DNA of 64,000 nucleotides from positions 1-64,000 of the forward strand of contig NZ_QFXK01000031.1 in assembly GCF_003261635.1 (NCBI RefSeq). The letters are read 5' to 3'. Shown here piece after piece: positions 56,131-63,914 of this stretch; within the stretch, counting starts at the first letter, position 1, and the number at the start of each line of letters is the position of its first letter. Origin of the DNA: Kribbella monticola. Its GTDB lineage: Bacteria > Actinomycetota > Actinomycetes > Propionibacteriales > Kribbellaceae. Both the position numbers and the translations under genes were made by a program. The notes beneath the pieces are model-generated. The model ran no database searches and was not told the origin of the DNA. It worked only from the letters and a program-made list of their open reading frames with translations.

Positions 56131-56769
56131 TCAGTAGCCGGCGCTGACGGGCTGGTTGACCATGGTCGGGTCGTCGATCGCTGCCAGCATCAGGTGGGCG
56201 ACGTCAGCTCGCGAGATGCTGTAGGTCCGCGGGACGGTGCCGCCGACGGACACGCGGTACTTGCCGGTCAGGGACTTGTCGGTGAGCTTGGGCGGCCGGA
56301 CGATGGTCCACTCCGTCGGACTGCTCATGATCTCGGCCTCCATCACCCGGAGGTCGGCGTACACGTCCGCCGCGAACGCGTTGATCATCGGCAACACCAC
56401 GCGACGGTTGAGGAAGCTCTCGTCCGGCGGCAGCGGTCCGAGCGGGATCGCGCTGACCGCGACAAATCGGTCCACCCGGGCCGCCGCCATCGCCGCGAGG
56501 ATCGAGCGGGTACTCGTACTCGCGACCGGGCCGGCCTTGCGACTGCGCGCCCCGACGCCGGAGACCACCGCCGCGCTGCCGTCGAGCGCGGGCCGGAGCA
56601 ACTCCGCCTCTTCGAGGCCGGGCACCCGCACCACCTCGAGCGAGGGATGCCTGACGTCGTACGTCGACGACTCGCGCACGACCGCGACGACCTTGTGGCC
56701 GGCGGCCAGCGCCTGCTCCACGACCTGGCCGCCGATCCCGCCGGTCGCGCCGAAAACCGTGATCTTCAT
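56131..56769 (-). CDS. NAD(P)-binding (NmrA/SDR-like) protein
   Basis: A 212-residue atypical short-chain dehydrogenase. It has the Rossmann start MKITVFGATGGIGGQVVEQALAAGHKVVAVVR, a mid-chain FVAVSAIPLGP, and a C-terminal WTIVRPPKLTDK.. ISRADVAHLMLAAI as in NAD(P)H-binding BVR-B/NmrA-like proteins. Substrate unknown. ATG 56769 is preferred; ATG 56796 would lie within the palindromic operator. It is the first gene of an operon with the DUF1772 protein. Confidence 0.88.
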   Translation of the reverse strand: MKITVFGATGGIGGQVVEQALAAGHKVVAVVRESSTYDVRHPSLEVVRVPGLEEAELLRPALDGSAAVVSGVGARSRKAGPVASTSTRSILAAMAAARVDRFVAVSAIPLGPLPPDESFLNRRVVLPMINAFAADVYADLRVMEAEIMSSPTEWTIVRPPKLTDKSLTGKYRVSVGGTVPRTYSISRADVAHLMLAAIDDPTMVNQPVSAGY

Positions 56770-56793
56770 CGAATACCGTCTCTCTGGTCGACT

Positions 56794-56820
56794 CATATAA
56801 TACGAGAATCATAATATATG
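56794..56820. promoter_or_regulatory. AT-rich 27-bp palindromic operator
   Basis: A 27-bp dyad that pairs at 10 of 13 positions, starting CATATAAT and ending AATATATG, stands out as almost pure A+T in a GC-rich genome. On the minus strand it contains TATTAT (56797-56802), a good -10, about 27 nt before the NmrA-like ATG. Such sites are typical of MarR/HxlR/PadR-type regulators. No such regulator is adjacent, so the protein that binds it is unknown. Confidence 0.6.
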
Positions 56821-56875
56821 TCGGTCAGAAGATGGTAGTGAGCTGCGTCTCCGCGCCGGCCCGCGCGAAACCGAG

Positions 56876-57853
56876 TCAGGACTCGTAGAGCTCGATGATG
56901 TCGTGCGCGAGGCGGGCCAGTTCCGCGCGGAGTTCAGCAGGCTGGAGTACTTCGAGGTCGGCGGCGAAGCGGATCAGTTGGGTGGCGGCATTCGGCACCG
57001 ACTCGATCGGGACGGACACCGTGATGCTGCCGTCCTCGGCCGGCTCCGCACCGGCGTCAGTAATTGCTTTGAGCAACAGTGTTGCGGACAGATCGGCCAG
57101 TCGCCGGACAAGCGCCGGGGCGATCCGGACCACGGCATGCCCGGTGAACCGGCGTTGCTCGAACTGGTCGAGATGCTCCTGCCAGTACTTCGCGAGATCG
57201 AACTCAGCCGCCCTGATGAAGGTCTCGTCGGACGCGGTGAGCTCGAGGATGTTGGAGACCCGGTAGGTCCGGATACCCGGGCCGGCCGCCGAAGCCGCGA
57301 CGTACCAGCTGCCGTTCTTGAGCACGAGCCCGTACGGCGACAGTGTGCGCTCGACTTCACGGGGTGCTTCCCAGCGGCGGTAGAGCACCTTGATCTTTCG
57401 GTCGTGCAGCACCGCCTCGGCGATCGCGGCCAGGTGCGGCGAGTCCTCGGCCTCGCGGTACCAGGCCGGGACGTCGAGGTAGAAGCGGTTCTTCAATCGG
57501 CCCGCGCGGTCACGTTGGTCGGGCGCTAGCGCTGCTAGAAGTTTTAGCTCTGCTCCGCTGGTCTGCTCGGTCAAGCCGAGCGCCGCGGCCGGCCCGGGCA
57601 TACCGACCATGAACAGGGCTGCCGCCTCCTGTTCGGTCAGACCGGTCAGCTTCGTCCGATAGCCGTCGACCAGCCGGTATCCCCCGGCCCGACCCTGGTC
57701 GGCGTACACCGGAACACCCGCGGCCGCCAGCGCTTCGACATCGCGGTAGATGGTCCGCAGCGAGACCTCCAACTCGTCGGCCAATTCCCGCGCGGTCAGC
57801 CGTCGACGGGTCTGCAGCAACAAGAGGATCGACAGCAGCCGGCTTGAACGCAT
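56876..57853 (-). CDS. YafY-type WYL-domain transcriptional regulator
   Basis: A 325-residue regulator. The N-terminal HTH_11/DeoR-like domain is RLLSILLLLQTRRRLTARELADELEVSLRTIYRDVEALAAAGVPV; the WYL domain is at about 140-215 (KIKVLYRRWEAPREVERTLSPYGLVLKNGSWYVAASA), followed by a WCX C-terminal region. WYL proteins sense nucleotides or other small ligands. It is divergent from the four-domain protein at 57915 with a 61-bp shared gap, so it probably regulates that gene. TAGTCT (57860-57865) lies 6 nt before its ATG, which suggests a leaderless start. Confidence 0.92.
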   Translation of the reverse strand: MRSSRLLSILLLLQTRRRLTARELADELEVSLRTIYRDVEALAAAGVPVYADQGRAGGYRLVDGYRTKLTGLTEQEAAALFMVGMPGPAAALGLTEQTSGAELKLLAALAPDQRDRAGRLKNRFYLDVPAWYREAEDSPHLAAIAEAVLHDRKIKVLYRRWEAPREVERTLSPYGLVLKNGSWYVAASAAGPGIRTYRVSNILELTASDETFIRAAEFDLAKYWQEHLDQFEQRRFTGHAVVRIAPALVRRLADLSATLLLKAITDAGAEPAEDGSITVSVPIESVPNAATQLIRFAADLEVLQPAELRAELARLAHDIIELYES

Positions 57854-57914
57854 GATCCGAGACTAGTTCTAAAGACTGCCATTCACTGTCAGGTTTCCGC
57901 GAGAAGGTCTGGTC

Positions 57915-59783
57915 ATGAGCACAGCGACCAAACTGACCAGCGACTTCGACTTCCTCACCGGCCACTTCGATGTCGTCAACCGCGTTCTCAAGCCGTCGGG
58001 CGAGTGGGAGGAGTACGCGGGCACCTGCACCGGGCGGACCCATCACCACGGGGCGGTCAGCATCGACGAAGCGCGGTTCCCGAGCAAAGCGTCGTACGGG
58101 ATGTCGCTCCGGCTCCGTGATCCCGCCACGCAGGAATGGACCGTGTACTGGGTGAACAGCACGACCGGGAAACTCCAGCCGCCCGTGCGTGGCAGCTGGT
58201 CCGACGGCAAGTGCACCTTGTACGGCGTGGACGAGGTCGACGGGCAGGAGATCCCGGTCCGGCTGACCTGGTCGGACATCACGGCCGAGACCGCGCATTG
58301 GGAGCAGGCCTACTCGGTGGACGGCCAGTGGCAGACGAACTGGACGATGGACCTCACCCGCCGCGCCACCGAACCGCCGGCGCTCGACCTCCCGAACGTC
58401 ACCGGCGACTTCGACTTCTTCGTGGGCGACTGGGACGTGCGGCATCGCAAGCTCGACAAGCCGCTGACCGGGGGCTCCGAGTGGAGCAGTTTTCCGGGGA
58501 CGGCCAGTTGCTACACGCTCTTCAACGGTGCCGTCTGCATCGACGAGACCTTCTTCGCCACCAAGGATTTCGACGGCCTGACCGTCCGGCTGTACGACGT
58601 GCAGGCGGGTTCGTGGGCGATCTACTGGGTCAACAGCGCCCGGGGCATCCTCGAGCCACCGGTGTACGGCGGGTTCGGGCTGGACGACATCGGCATCCTC
58701 GAAGGACCCGATCAGCACGAAGGGCGGCCGGTGGACGTCCGGTTCCGCTGGACGAAGGGCGACGTACCGGTCTGGGAGCAGTTCTTCTCCGCCGACGGGG
58801 GCGAGACGTGGGAGAGCAACTGGACGATGACCTTCTCGCCGCGGAAGGTGACGAGCGACTTCGACTTCCTCACCGGGTACTTCGATGTCGCGCACCGCCG
58901 GTTGACCAAGCCGTTGACGGGGAGCGACGAGTGGGAAGAGTTCGAAGGCACGTGCAGCGCGCGGACGCATTTCGACGGGGCGATCAGCATCGACGAGATG
59001 CAGTTCCCGAGCAAGTCGTCGTACGGGATGTCCCTGCGGTTATTCGATCCAGTGGAGAAGGAGTGGACGATCTACTGGATCAGCAGCACGACGATGGAGC
59101 TCAATCCGCCGGTCCGAGGGACGTGGTCAGGTGATCGGTGCTGGCTGACCGGCGAGGAGGAGTACGACGGGAAGCCGATTCTGGTGAGCTATGCGTGGTC
59201 GGAGGTCACGGAGACGACGGCGCATTGGGAGCAGTCGTTCTCCGAGGACGGCGGCGACACCTGGGAAGTCAACTGGACAATGGACTTCACCCGCCGCGCG
59301 ACCGAGCCGCCGCCCGTTGACACTCCCAAGCTCACCAGCGACTTCGACTTCCTCGTCGGCAGCTGGCAAATGCACAACCGCCGCCGCAAGCCCGCCCTCG
59401 GCGAACCGGCCGAGTGGTACGAACTGGACTCCCGGATGGAGGTCTTCTCCTACTTCGACGGCGCGATCAGCTTCGACGAGGGCTGGTTCCCCACCGAAGG
59501 CTTCCGCGGCGCCACCTTCCGCCTCTACAACCCGACCACCAAGACATGGTCCATCCACTGGATCAACAGCCAACGCGGCAAACTCGAAAGCCCGGTCGTC
59601 GGCTCCTTCACCAACGGCACCGGCATCTTCGAAGCCCCCGAACTCTGGGAAGGCCAGCAGATCCTCGTCCGCTTCACCTGGACCCCAGGCGAAGACAAAG
59701 CCGCCTGGGAACAATCCTTCTCCACGGACAACGGCATCACCTGGCAGCCCAACTGGCAAATGACCCACACCCGCACCAAGTAG
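57915..59783 (+). CDS. Four-domain beta-barrel-like protein, duplicated AB unit
   Basis: A 622-residue protein with no signal peptide, made of four domains of about 150 residues starting near residues 8, 161, 312 and 468. Each has (S/G)DFDF.(T/V)G.(F/W)(D/Q)(V/M)..R, SIDE..F, W.(I/V).W(V/I).S...L..PV, and W......WEQ.(F/Y)S.D. Domains 1 and 3 are most alike (GTC..RTH.., FPSK.SYGMSLRL, TAHWEQ, TRRATEPP), and 2 with 4, pointing to duplication of a two-domain unit. The layout recalls DUF1579/lipocalin-like beta barrels, which is inference. GAAGG lies 8 nt before the ATG. It is divergent from the WYL regulator; its stop abuts the ribH stop (TAGCTA). Confidence 0.8.
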   Translation: MSTATKLTSDFDFLTGHFDVVNRVLKPSGEWEEYAGTCTGRTHHHGAVSIDEARFPSKASYGMSLRLRDPATQEWTVYWVNSTTGKLQPPVRGSWSDGKCTLYGVDEVDGQEIPVRLTWSDITAETAHWEQAYSVDGQWQTNWTMDLTRRATEPPALDLPNVTGDFDFFVGDWDVRHRKLDKPLTGGSEWSSFPGTASCYTLFNGAVCIDETFFATKDFDGLTVRLYDVQAGSWAIYWVNSARGILEPPVYGGFGLDDIGILEGPDQHEGRPVDVRFRWTKGDVPVWEQFFSADGGETWESNWTMTFSPRKVTSDFDFLTGYFDVAHRRLTKPLTGSDEWEEFEGTCSARTHFDGAISIDEMQFPSKSSYGMSLRLFDPVEKEWTIYWISSTTMELNPPVRGTWSGDRCWLTGEEEYDGKPILVSYAWSEVTETTAHWEQSFSEDGGDTWEVNWTMDFTRRATEPPPVDTPKLTSDFDFLVGSWQMHNRRRKPALGEPAEWYELDSRMEVFSYFDGAISFDEGWFPTEGFRGATFRLYNPTTKTWSIHWINSQRGKLESPVVGSFTNGTGIFEAPELWEGQQILVRFTWTPGEDKAAWEQSFSTDNGITWQPNWQMTHTRTK

Positions 59784-60254
59784 CTACAAGGCGCGGGCGG
59801 CGAGGAGGGTGGCTAGGGCTGCTTGGGTGGATTCGTAGCCTTTGTCTTCTCGGGAGTCGGGGAGGCCGGCTCGGTCGAGGGCTTGCGGGTCGTTGTCGCA
59901 GGTGAGGAGGCCGAAGCCGACCGGTACGCCGGTGTTGACGGAGACCTGCATGAGACCGTCGGTCGCCGCCTGGCAGACGTACTCGAAGTGCGGGGTGTCG
60001 CCGCGGATGACGACGCCGAGGGCAACGACCGCGTCGTATCCGTTGCGGGCCGCGTGCAGGGCAGCGACGGGGAGCTCGAAGGAGCCGGGCACGCGGATCA
60101 CCTTGTAGTCGGTGACGCCCGAGTCGGCCAGCGCGCGTTCAGCGCCGGCGACGAGGGCGTCCGTCACCGTCGGATGCCACTGCGCGGCGATCACGGCGAC
60201 CCGGACCCCTTCGGCGCGCGGGATCTGAATCGTGGGTGCTCCGCTTCCCGACAT
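59784..60254 (-). CDS. ribH: 6,7-dimethyl-8-ribityllumazine synthase
   Basis: Makes lumazine from the pyrimidine and butanone phosphate precursors; the 156-residue subunit assembles into a capsid-like shell in many bacteria. It shows RVPGSFELPVAAL (substrate loop), ALGVVIRGDTPHFEYVC with the catalytic histidine, and the C-terminal NDPQAL.RAG segment. Its ATG overlaps the ribBA stop by one base. It is the last gene of the riboflavin operon and ends directly against the convergent four-domain protein gene. Confidence 0.96.
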   Translation of the reverse strand: MSGSGAPTIQIPRAEGVRVAVIAAQWHPTVTDALVAGAERALADSGVTDYKVIRVPGSFELPVAALHAARNGYDAVVALGVVIRGDTPHFEYVCQAATDGLMQVSVNTGVPVGFGLLTCDNDPQALDRAGLPDSREDKGYESTQAALATLLAARAL

Positions 60255-61486
60255 CAGTTGACTCCGTTCTCGTCCGTGCCGGTGGGCAGGTGGTGGCCCA
60301 TCCGATCGCGCTTGGTCCGCAGGTACCGCAGATTGTGTTCGGTCGGGTCGATCGAGATGCCGCGGCGCTCGACCACGTCGATACCGTAGCCCTGGACGCC
60401 GGCCAGCTTGTCCGGGTTGTTCGTCAGCAGCTTCACCGAGGTGATGCCCAGATCCGCGAGGATCTGCGCGCCGGTGCCGTAGTCGCGAGCATCCGCAGGC
60501 AGTCCGAGATCGAGGTTCGCGTCGACCGTGTCGCGGCCCGCGTCCTGCAGTTCATAAGCCTGCAGCTTGTGCAGCAGCCCGATTCCGCGCCCCTCGTGCC
60601 CACGCAGATAGACCACGACGCCGCCCTCGGCCGCGACCTGCCGCATCGCCTCGTCCAACTGCGGACCGCAGTCACACCGCAGCGACCCGAAGACGTCCCC
60701 GGTAAGGCACTCCGAGTGCAACCGCACCAAGGTCGGCCCGGCACCGATCTCGCCGCGGACCAGCGCCAACTGCTCCGACCCGTCGACCGTGTTCCGGTAG
60801 CCGTGGGCAACGAAATCGCCGTACTGCGTGGGCAGCACCGTCGTGGCGACCCGCTGGATCTGGCTCTCGGTCCGGCGCCGGTACCGGATGAGGTCCTCGA
60901 TCGACACCAGCACCAGCCCGTGCTCGTCCGCGAACGTGCGCAGATCGGCCCCGCGCTTCATCGTCCCGTCGTCGTTCACCAATTCGGCGATCACCGCGGC
61001 CGGCCGCAACCCGGCAATCCGGGCCAGGTCCAGCGACGCCTCGGTGTGCCCAGGGCGAACCAGTACGCCGCCCTCGCGCGCCCGCAGCGGGAAGATGTGC
61101 CCCGGCTGCACCAGGTCATAGGACTCCGACGCCGAATCGGCCAGTACCCGGATCGTCCGCGCCCGGTCGGCCGCCGAGATCCCCGTCGTCACCTTGTCGC
61201 GAGCGTCCACGGAGATCGTGTACGCCGTCCGCAGGCGTTCCCGGTTGTGCGGCGTCATCAGCGGGATCCCGAGCCGGTCCAGCTCGGCCGCCTCCATCGG
61301 GACGCAGACCACGCCCGAGCTGTAGCGGATCAGGAAGGCGAGCAGTTCCGGCGTCGCCTTGGATGCGGCGAAGACCAGGTCGCCCTCGTTCTCGCGATCC
61401 TCGTCGTCGACCACGATCACCGGCCGGCCGGCCCTGATCTCGTCGACGGCATGCTCGATCGTGTCGAGTTTCAGCACTTCACCCAT
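60254..61486 (-). CDS. ribBA: Bifunctional DHBP synthase / GTP cyclohydrolase II
   Basis: A 410-residue fusion that provides both precursors of riboflavin. The N-terminal RibB domain (about 1-200) has the acidic DDEDRENEGDL loop and RPGHTEASLDL. The C-terminal RibA domain (about 210-400) has the zinc ligands CLTGDVFGSLRCDCG and the GTP/pyrophosphate segment YLRGHEGRGIGL. It starts one base after ribM and overlaps ribH by one base. Confidence 0.97.
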   Translation of the reverse strand: MGEVLKLDTIEHAVDEIRAGRPVIVVDDEDRENEGDLVFAASKATPELLAFLIRYSSGVVCVPMEAAELDRLGIPLMTPHNRERLRTAYTISVDARDKVTTGISAADRARTIRVLADSASESYDLVQPGHIFPLRAREGGVLVRPGHTEASLDLARIAGLRPAAVIAELVNDDGTMKRGADLRTFADEHGLVLVSIEDLIRYRRRTESQIQRVATTVLPTQYGDFVAHGYRNTVDGSEQLALVRGEIGAGPTLVRLHSECLTGDVFGSLRCDCGPQLDEAMRQVAAEGGVVVYLRGHEGRGIGLLHKLQAYELQDAGRDTVDANLDLGLPADARDYGTGAQILADLGITSVKLLTNNPDKLAGVQGYGIDVVERRGISIDPTEHNLRYLRTKRDRMGHHLPTGTDENGVN

Positions 61487-61487
61487 G

Positions 61488-62153
61488 TCAGCCCACCACT
61501 ACCGGTTCAGGCGTGGCGACCGCCGCGCGATTCTGGATCCGCCACCAGGAGGCGAAGCCGAGGACACAGAAGAGTCCGTACACCACGTACATCGCGGCGG
61601 ACGGGTAGAACTTGGCCTGCACGAGCAGCGGTACGCCGACCACATCGACGGCGATCCAGACCAGCCAGAACTCGACGAACCCACGCGCCATCCCGTACGT
61701 CGCCAGGATCGAGCCGGTCAGGATCCACGCGTCCCACTGCGGACCCCACGAACCCAGCGCCTTCAGCACCGGGTAGGCGATCGCGTAGAGCACGACGGCC
61801 ACGCCGAGCAACTCGAGCCGTTCGCGACCCGAGGCCCACCGCGGCTGGACGCCGGTGCCCGCGCCGCTGTGGCGGGTCTGGTACCAGCGGTACCAGCCGT
61901 AGAGGCTGACCAGGGCGAAGAACACCTGGCGGCCGGCCTGGCCCCAGAGGTCCTTGTCCTGCGGGGTGTCGAAGAGCCCACCGACGAACACGGTGAACAG
62001 CAGCACGTTGCCGACGATGCCGACCGGCCAGGCGGCCACCAGCCGGCGCATGCCGAACAGGGCGCTCGCGAGTCCGAAGACGTTCCCGACGATCTCCCGG
62101 ACCAGGACCGGCGACCCGCCGATCGTCACCTGCGAGTGCAGCAGCCAATCCAT
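61488..62153 (-). CDS. ribM: PnuC-like riboflavin transporter (RibM/PnuX)
   Basis: A 221-residue membrane protein with about six helices of the PnuC vitamin-transporter family (EIVGNVFGLASALFGMRR, PVGIVGNVLLFTVFV, FFALVSLYGWYRW, WILTGSILATYGMARGFVEFWLVWIAVDVVGVPLLV). Family members usually take up nicotinamide riboside, but in actinobacterial rib operons under FMN riboswitch control the PnuC-like gene is a riboflavin facilitator (RibM/PnuX). Position between ribE and ribBA argues for that role. Start and stop overlap or abut both neighbours. Confidence 0.85.
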   Translation of the reverse strand: MDWLLHSQVTIGGSPVLVREIVGNVFGLASALFGMRRLVAAWPVGIVGNVLLFTVFVGGLFDTPQDKDLWGQAGRQVFFALVSLYGWYRWYQTRHSGAGTGVQPRWASGRERLELLGVAVVLYAIAYPVLKALGSWGPQWDAWILTGSILATYGMARGFVEFWLVWIAVDVVGVPLLVQAKFYPSAAMYVVYGLFCVLGFASWWRIQNRAAVATPEPVVVG

Positions 62154-62758
62154 TATTTGCCTCCAGCAACGAGTAGCCGCTCGACGTACTTGGCGATCAC
62201 GTCGACTTCGAGATTCACCGTGTCGCCGACCTGATTGCGGCCTAGCACGGTCAGTTCCAGCGTGGTCGGGATCAGGCTGATCCCGAAGGTTCCGGTGCCG
62301 TCGTCGACATCGGTGACGGTCAACGACACTCCGTCGACAGCGATGGAGCCCTTCTCCGCGACGTACCGGAGGATCTCCGGCGGGGCCGCGATCCGGACGA
62401 CCTCCCAGTGCTCGGCCGGCTCCCGGCTCGCGATCGTGCCGGTGCCGTCGACGTGGCCCTGGACGATGTGGCCGCCGAGCCGTGCGTGCGCCTGCACCGC
62501 GCGCTCGAGGTTGACGGTCGAACCCTTCTCGACCGCATCGAGGCTGGTGCGCTTGAGCGTTTCGCGCATCACGTCCGCGGTGAAGGTGCCGTCACCGTGC
62601 TCGACCACCGTGAGGCAACAGCCGTTCACCGAGATCGAGTCGCCGTGACCGGCATCCTGCGTCACCAGCGGAGCACGGATCGTGAGCCGGGCCGCGTCGC
62701 CGTCGAGCAGGTCGAGGGCCTCGACCGTGCCGAGTTCTTCGATGATGCCGGTGAACAT
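62153..62758 (-). CDS. ribE: Riboflavin synthase
   Basis: A 201-residue enzyme that dismutates two lumazines into riboflavin. It has the usual start MFTGIIEELGTVE, two tandem lumazine-binding domains (SISVNGCCLTVVE.. MRETL in the first; SIAVDGVSLTV in the second) and normal length. It is sometimes named ribC or ribB in actinobacteria. One-base overlaps with ribD and ribM imply coupled translation. Confidence 0.96.
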   Translation of the reverse strand: MFTGIIEELGTVEALDLLDGDAARLTIRAPLVTQDAGHGDSISVNGCCLTVVEHGDGTFTADVMRETLKRTSLDAVEKGSTVNLERAVQAHARLGGHIVQGHVDGTGTIASREPAEHWEVVRIAAPPEILRYVAEKGSIAVDGVSLTVTDVDDGTGTFGISLIPTTLELTVLGRNQVGDTVNLEVDVIAKYVERLLVAGGK

Positions 62759-63786
62759 CAGTTCCCTCCCAGGGGAGTCAGGGTCAGCCGGACGTCGTCG
62801 CCGAGACGAGTGACGTCCGCCAGGTTGAAGCGCCGGAGCTGGTCGATAGATTCCGCGCCGAGATCGCCGATGGCCGAGAAGCCCGATCCGAGCAGGGCGG
62901 GCGCGACGTACGCGACGATCTGGTCGACCAGGCCGGCGCGGAGGAACGCGGCCGCGAGGGTCGGGCCGCCTTCGAGCCAAAGATGGCGGATCTGGTGGTC
63001 GTCGAGCTGCCGTAGTACCTCGGCCGGGTCGTGGGTGGGGAGCAGCAGGGTCTCGGCGCGGTCGTTGCGGACCCGCGCGGTCGGTGGGATCGGGCGGTCA
63101 CCGACCACGACCCGCAACGGCTGCCGGACGGCCGGTACGTCGTGCTCGTCGCGGACCGTCAACTCGGGATCGTCGTCGAGAACGGTCTGCGTACCGACCG
63201 CGATCGCGTCGCACTCGGCCCGCTTGCGGTGCACGTCGGCGCGGGCGAGCGGACCGGTGATCCACTTGCTCGACCGGTCCGGCGCCGCGCTCCGCCCGTC
63301 GAGCGTGGTCGCGAACTTCCAGGTGACGAACGGACGCCCGGTGCGGACGCTGTGCAACCAGACATGGTTCACCGCCTCGGCCTCGTCGCGGAGGACGCCC
63401 TCTTCGACGACGATGTTCTTGCTCCGCAGCTTCTCCGCGCCACCGGCGGCTTGCTTGTTCGGATCCGGTACGGCGTACACCACCCGGCTGACGCCGGCCT
63501 CGATCAACGCGTCGGCACAGGGCCCGGTCCGGCCGGTGTGATTACACGGCTCCAGCGTCACGTACGCCGTACCGCCGTGTGCCTGCGAGCCCGCCATCTG
63601 CAGCGCGACGACCTCGGCGTGCGGGCCGCCGGGGTAGGCGTGGAAGCCCTCGCCGACCGGATGGCCGTCCCGATTGGTGATCACACAGCCGACGACCGGG
63701 TTCGGGTGCGTGCTGCCGATGCCGCGGGCGGCGAGCTCGACGGCGCGACGCATCCACGCGCTGTCGATCGGCGAAACGTTCTTCAC
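62758..63786 (-). CDS. ribD: Bifunctional riboflavin deaminase/reductase
   Basis: A 342-residue two-domain enzyme. The N-terminal deaminase (about 1-145) has HPNPVVGCVI, the zinc ligands in GGPHAEVVAL and EPCNHTGRTGPC; the C-terminal reductase (about 150-342) has TGRPFVTWKFATTLDGRSA and LWLEGGPTLAAAFL for NADPH. The GTG at 63786 is chosen because GAGGG lies 8 nt upstream and the longer reading would enter the riboswitch expression platform. It is the first gene of the FMN-controlled operon. Confidence 0.95.
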   Translation of the reverse strand: MKNVSPIDSAWMRRAVELAARGIGSTHPNPVVGCVITNRDGHPVGEGFHAYPGGPHAEVVALQMAGSQAHGGTAYVTLEPCNHTGRTGPCADALIEAGVSRVVYAVPDPNKQAAGGAEKLRSKNIVVEEGVLRDEAEAVNHVWLHSVRTGRPFVTWKFATTLDGRSAAPDRSSKWITGPLARADVHRKRAECDAIAVGTQTVLDDDPELTVRDEHDVPAVRQPLRVVVGDRPIPPTARVRNDRAETLLLPTHDPAEVLRQLDDHQIRHLWLEGGPTLAAAFLRAGLVDQIVAYVAPALLGSGFSAIGDLGAESIDQLRRFNLADVTRLGDDVRLTLTPLGGN

Positions 63787-63844
63787 TGACGGGTCCCTCG
63801 TTGTCACGGACGCGCCCGGGGCCATGACAACCGGCGTGCACGAT

Positions 63845-63888
63845 CCGGACCCCCGGTCGCGCGCAGCCAACGGGGCCGCGTCGTCCGG
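63845..63888 (-). terminator. Hairpin in the riboswitch expression platform
   Basis: CCGGAC (63845-63850 as read on either strand) pairs with GTCCGG (63883-63888), with an inner CCCCG/CGGGG pairing. It lies between the riboswitch aptamer and ribD and could be the switching terminator, but no U-tract is visible. Confidence 0.4.
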
Positions 63889-63914
63889 ACGCCGGAGCGC
63901 TCCGCCGATCGCGT

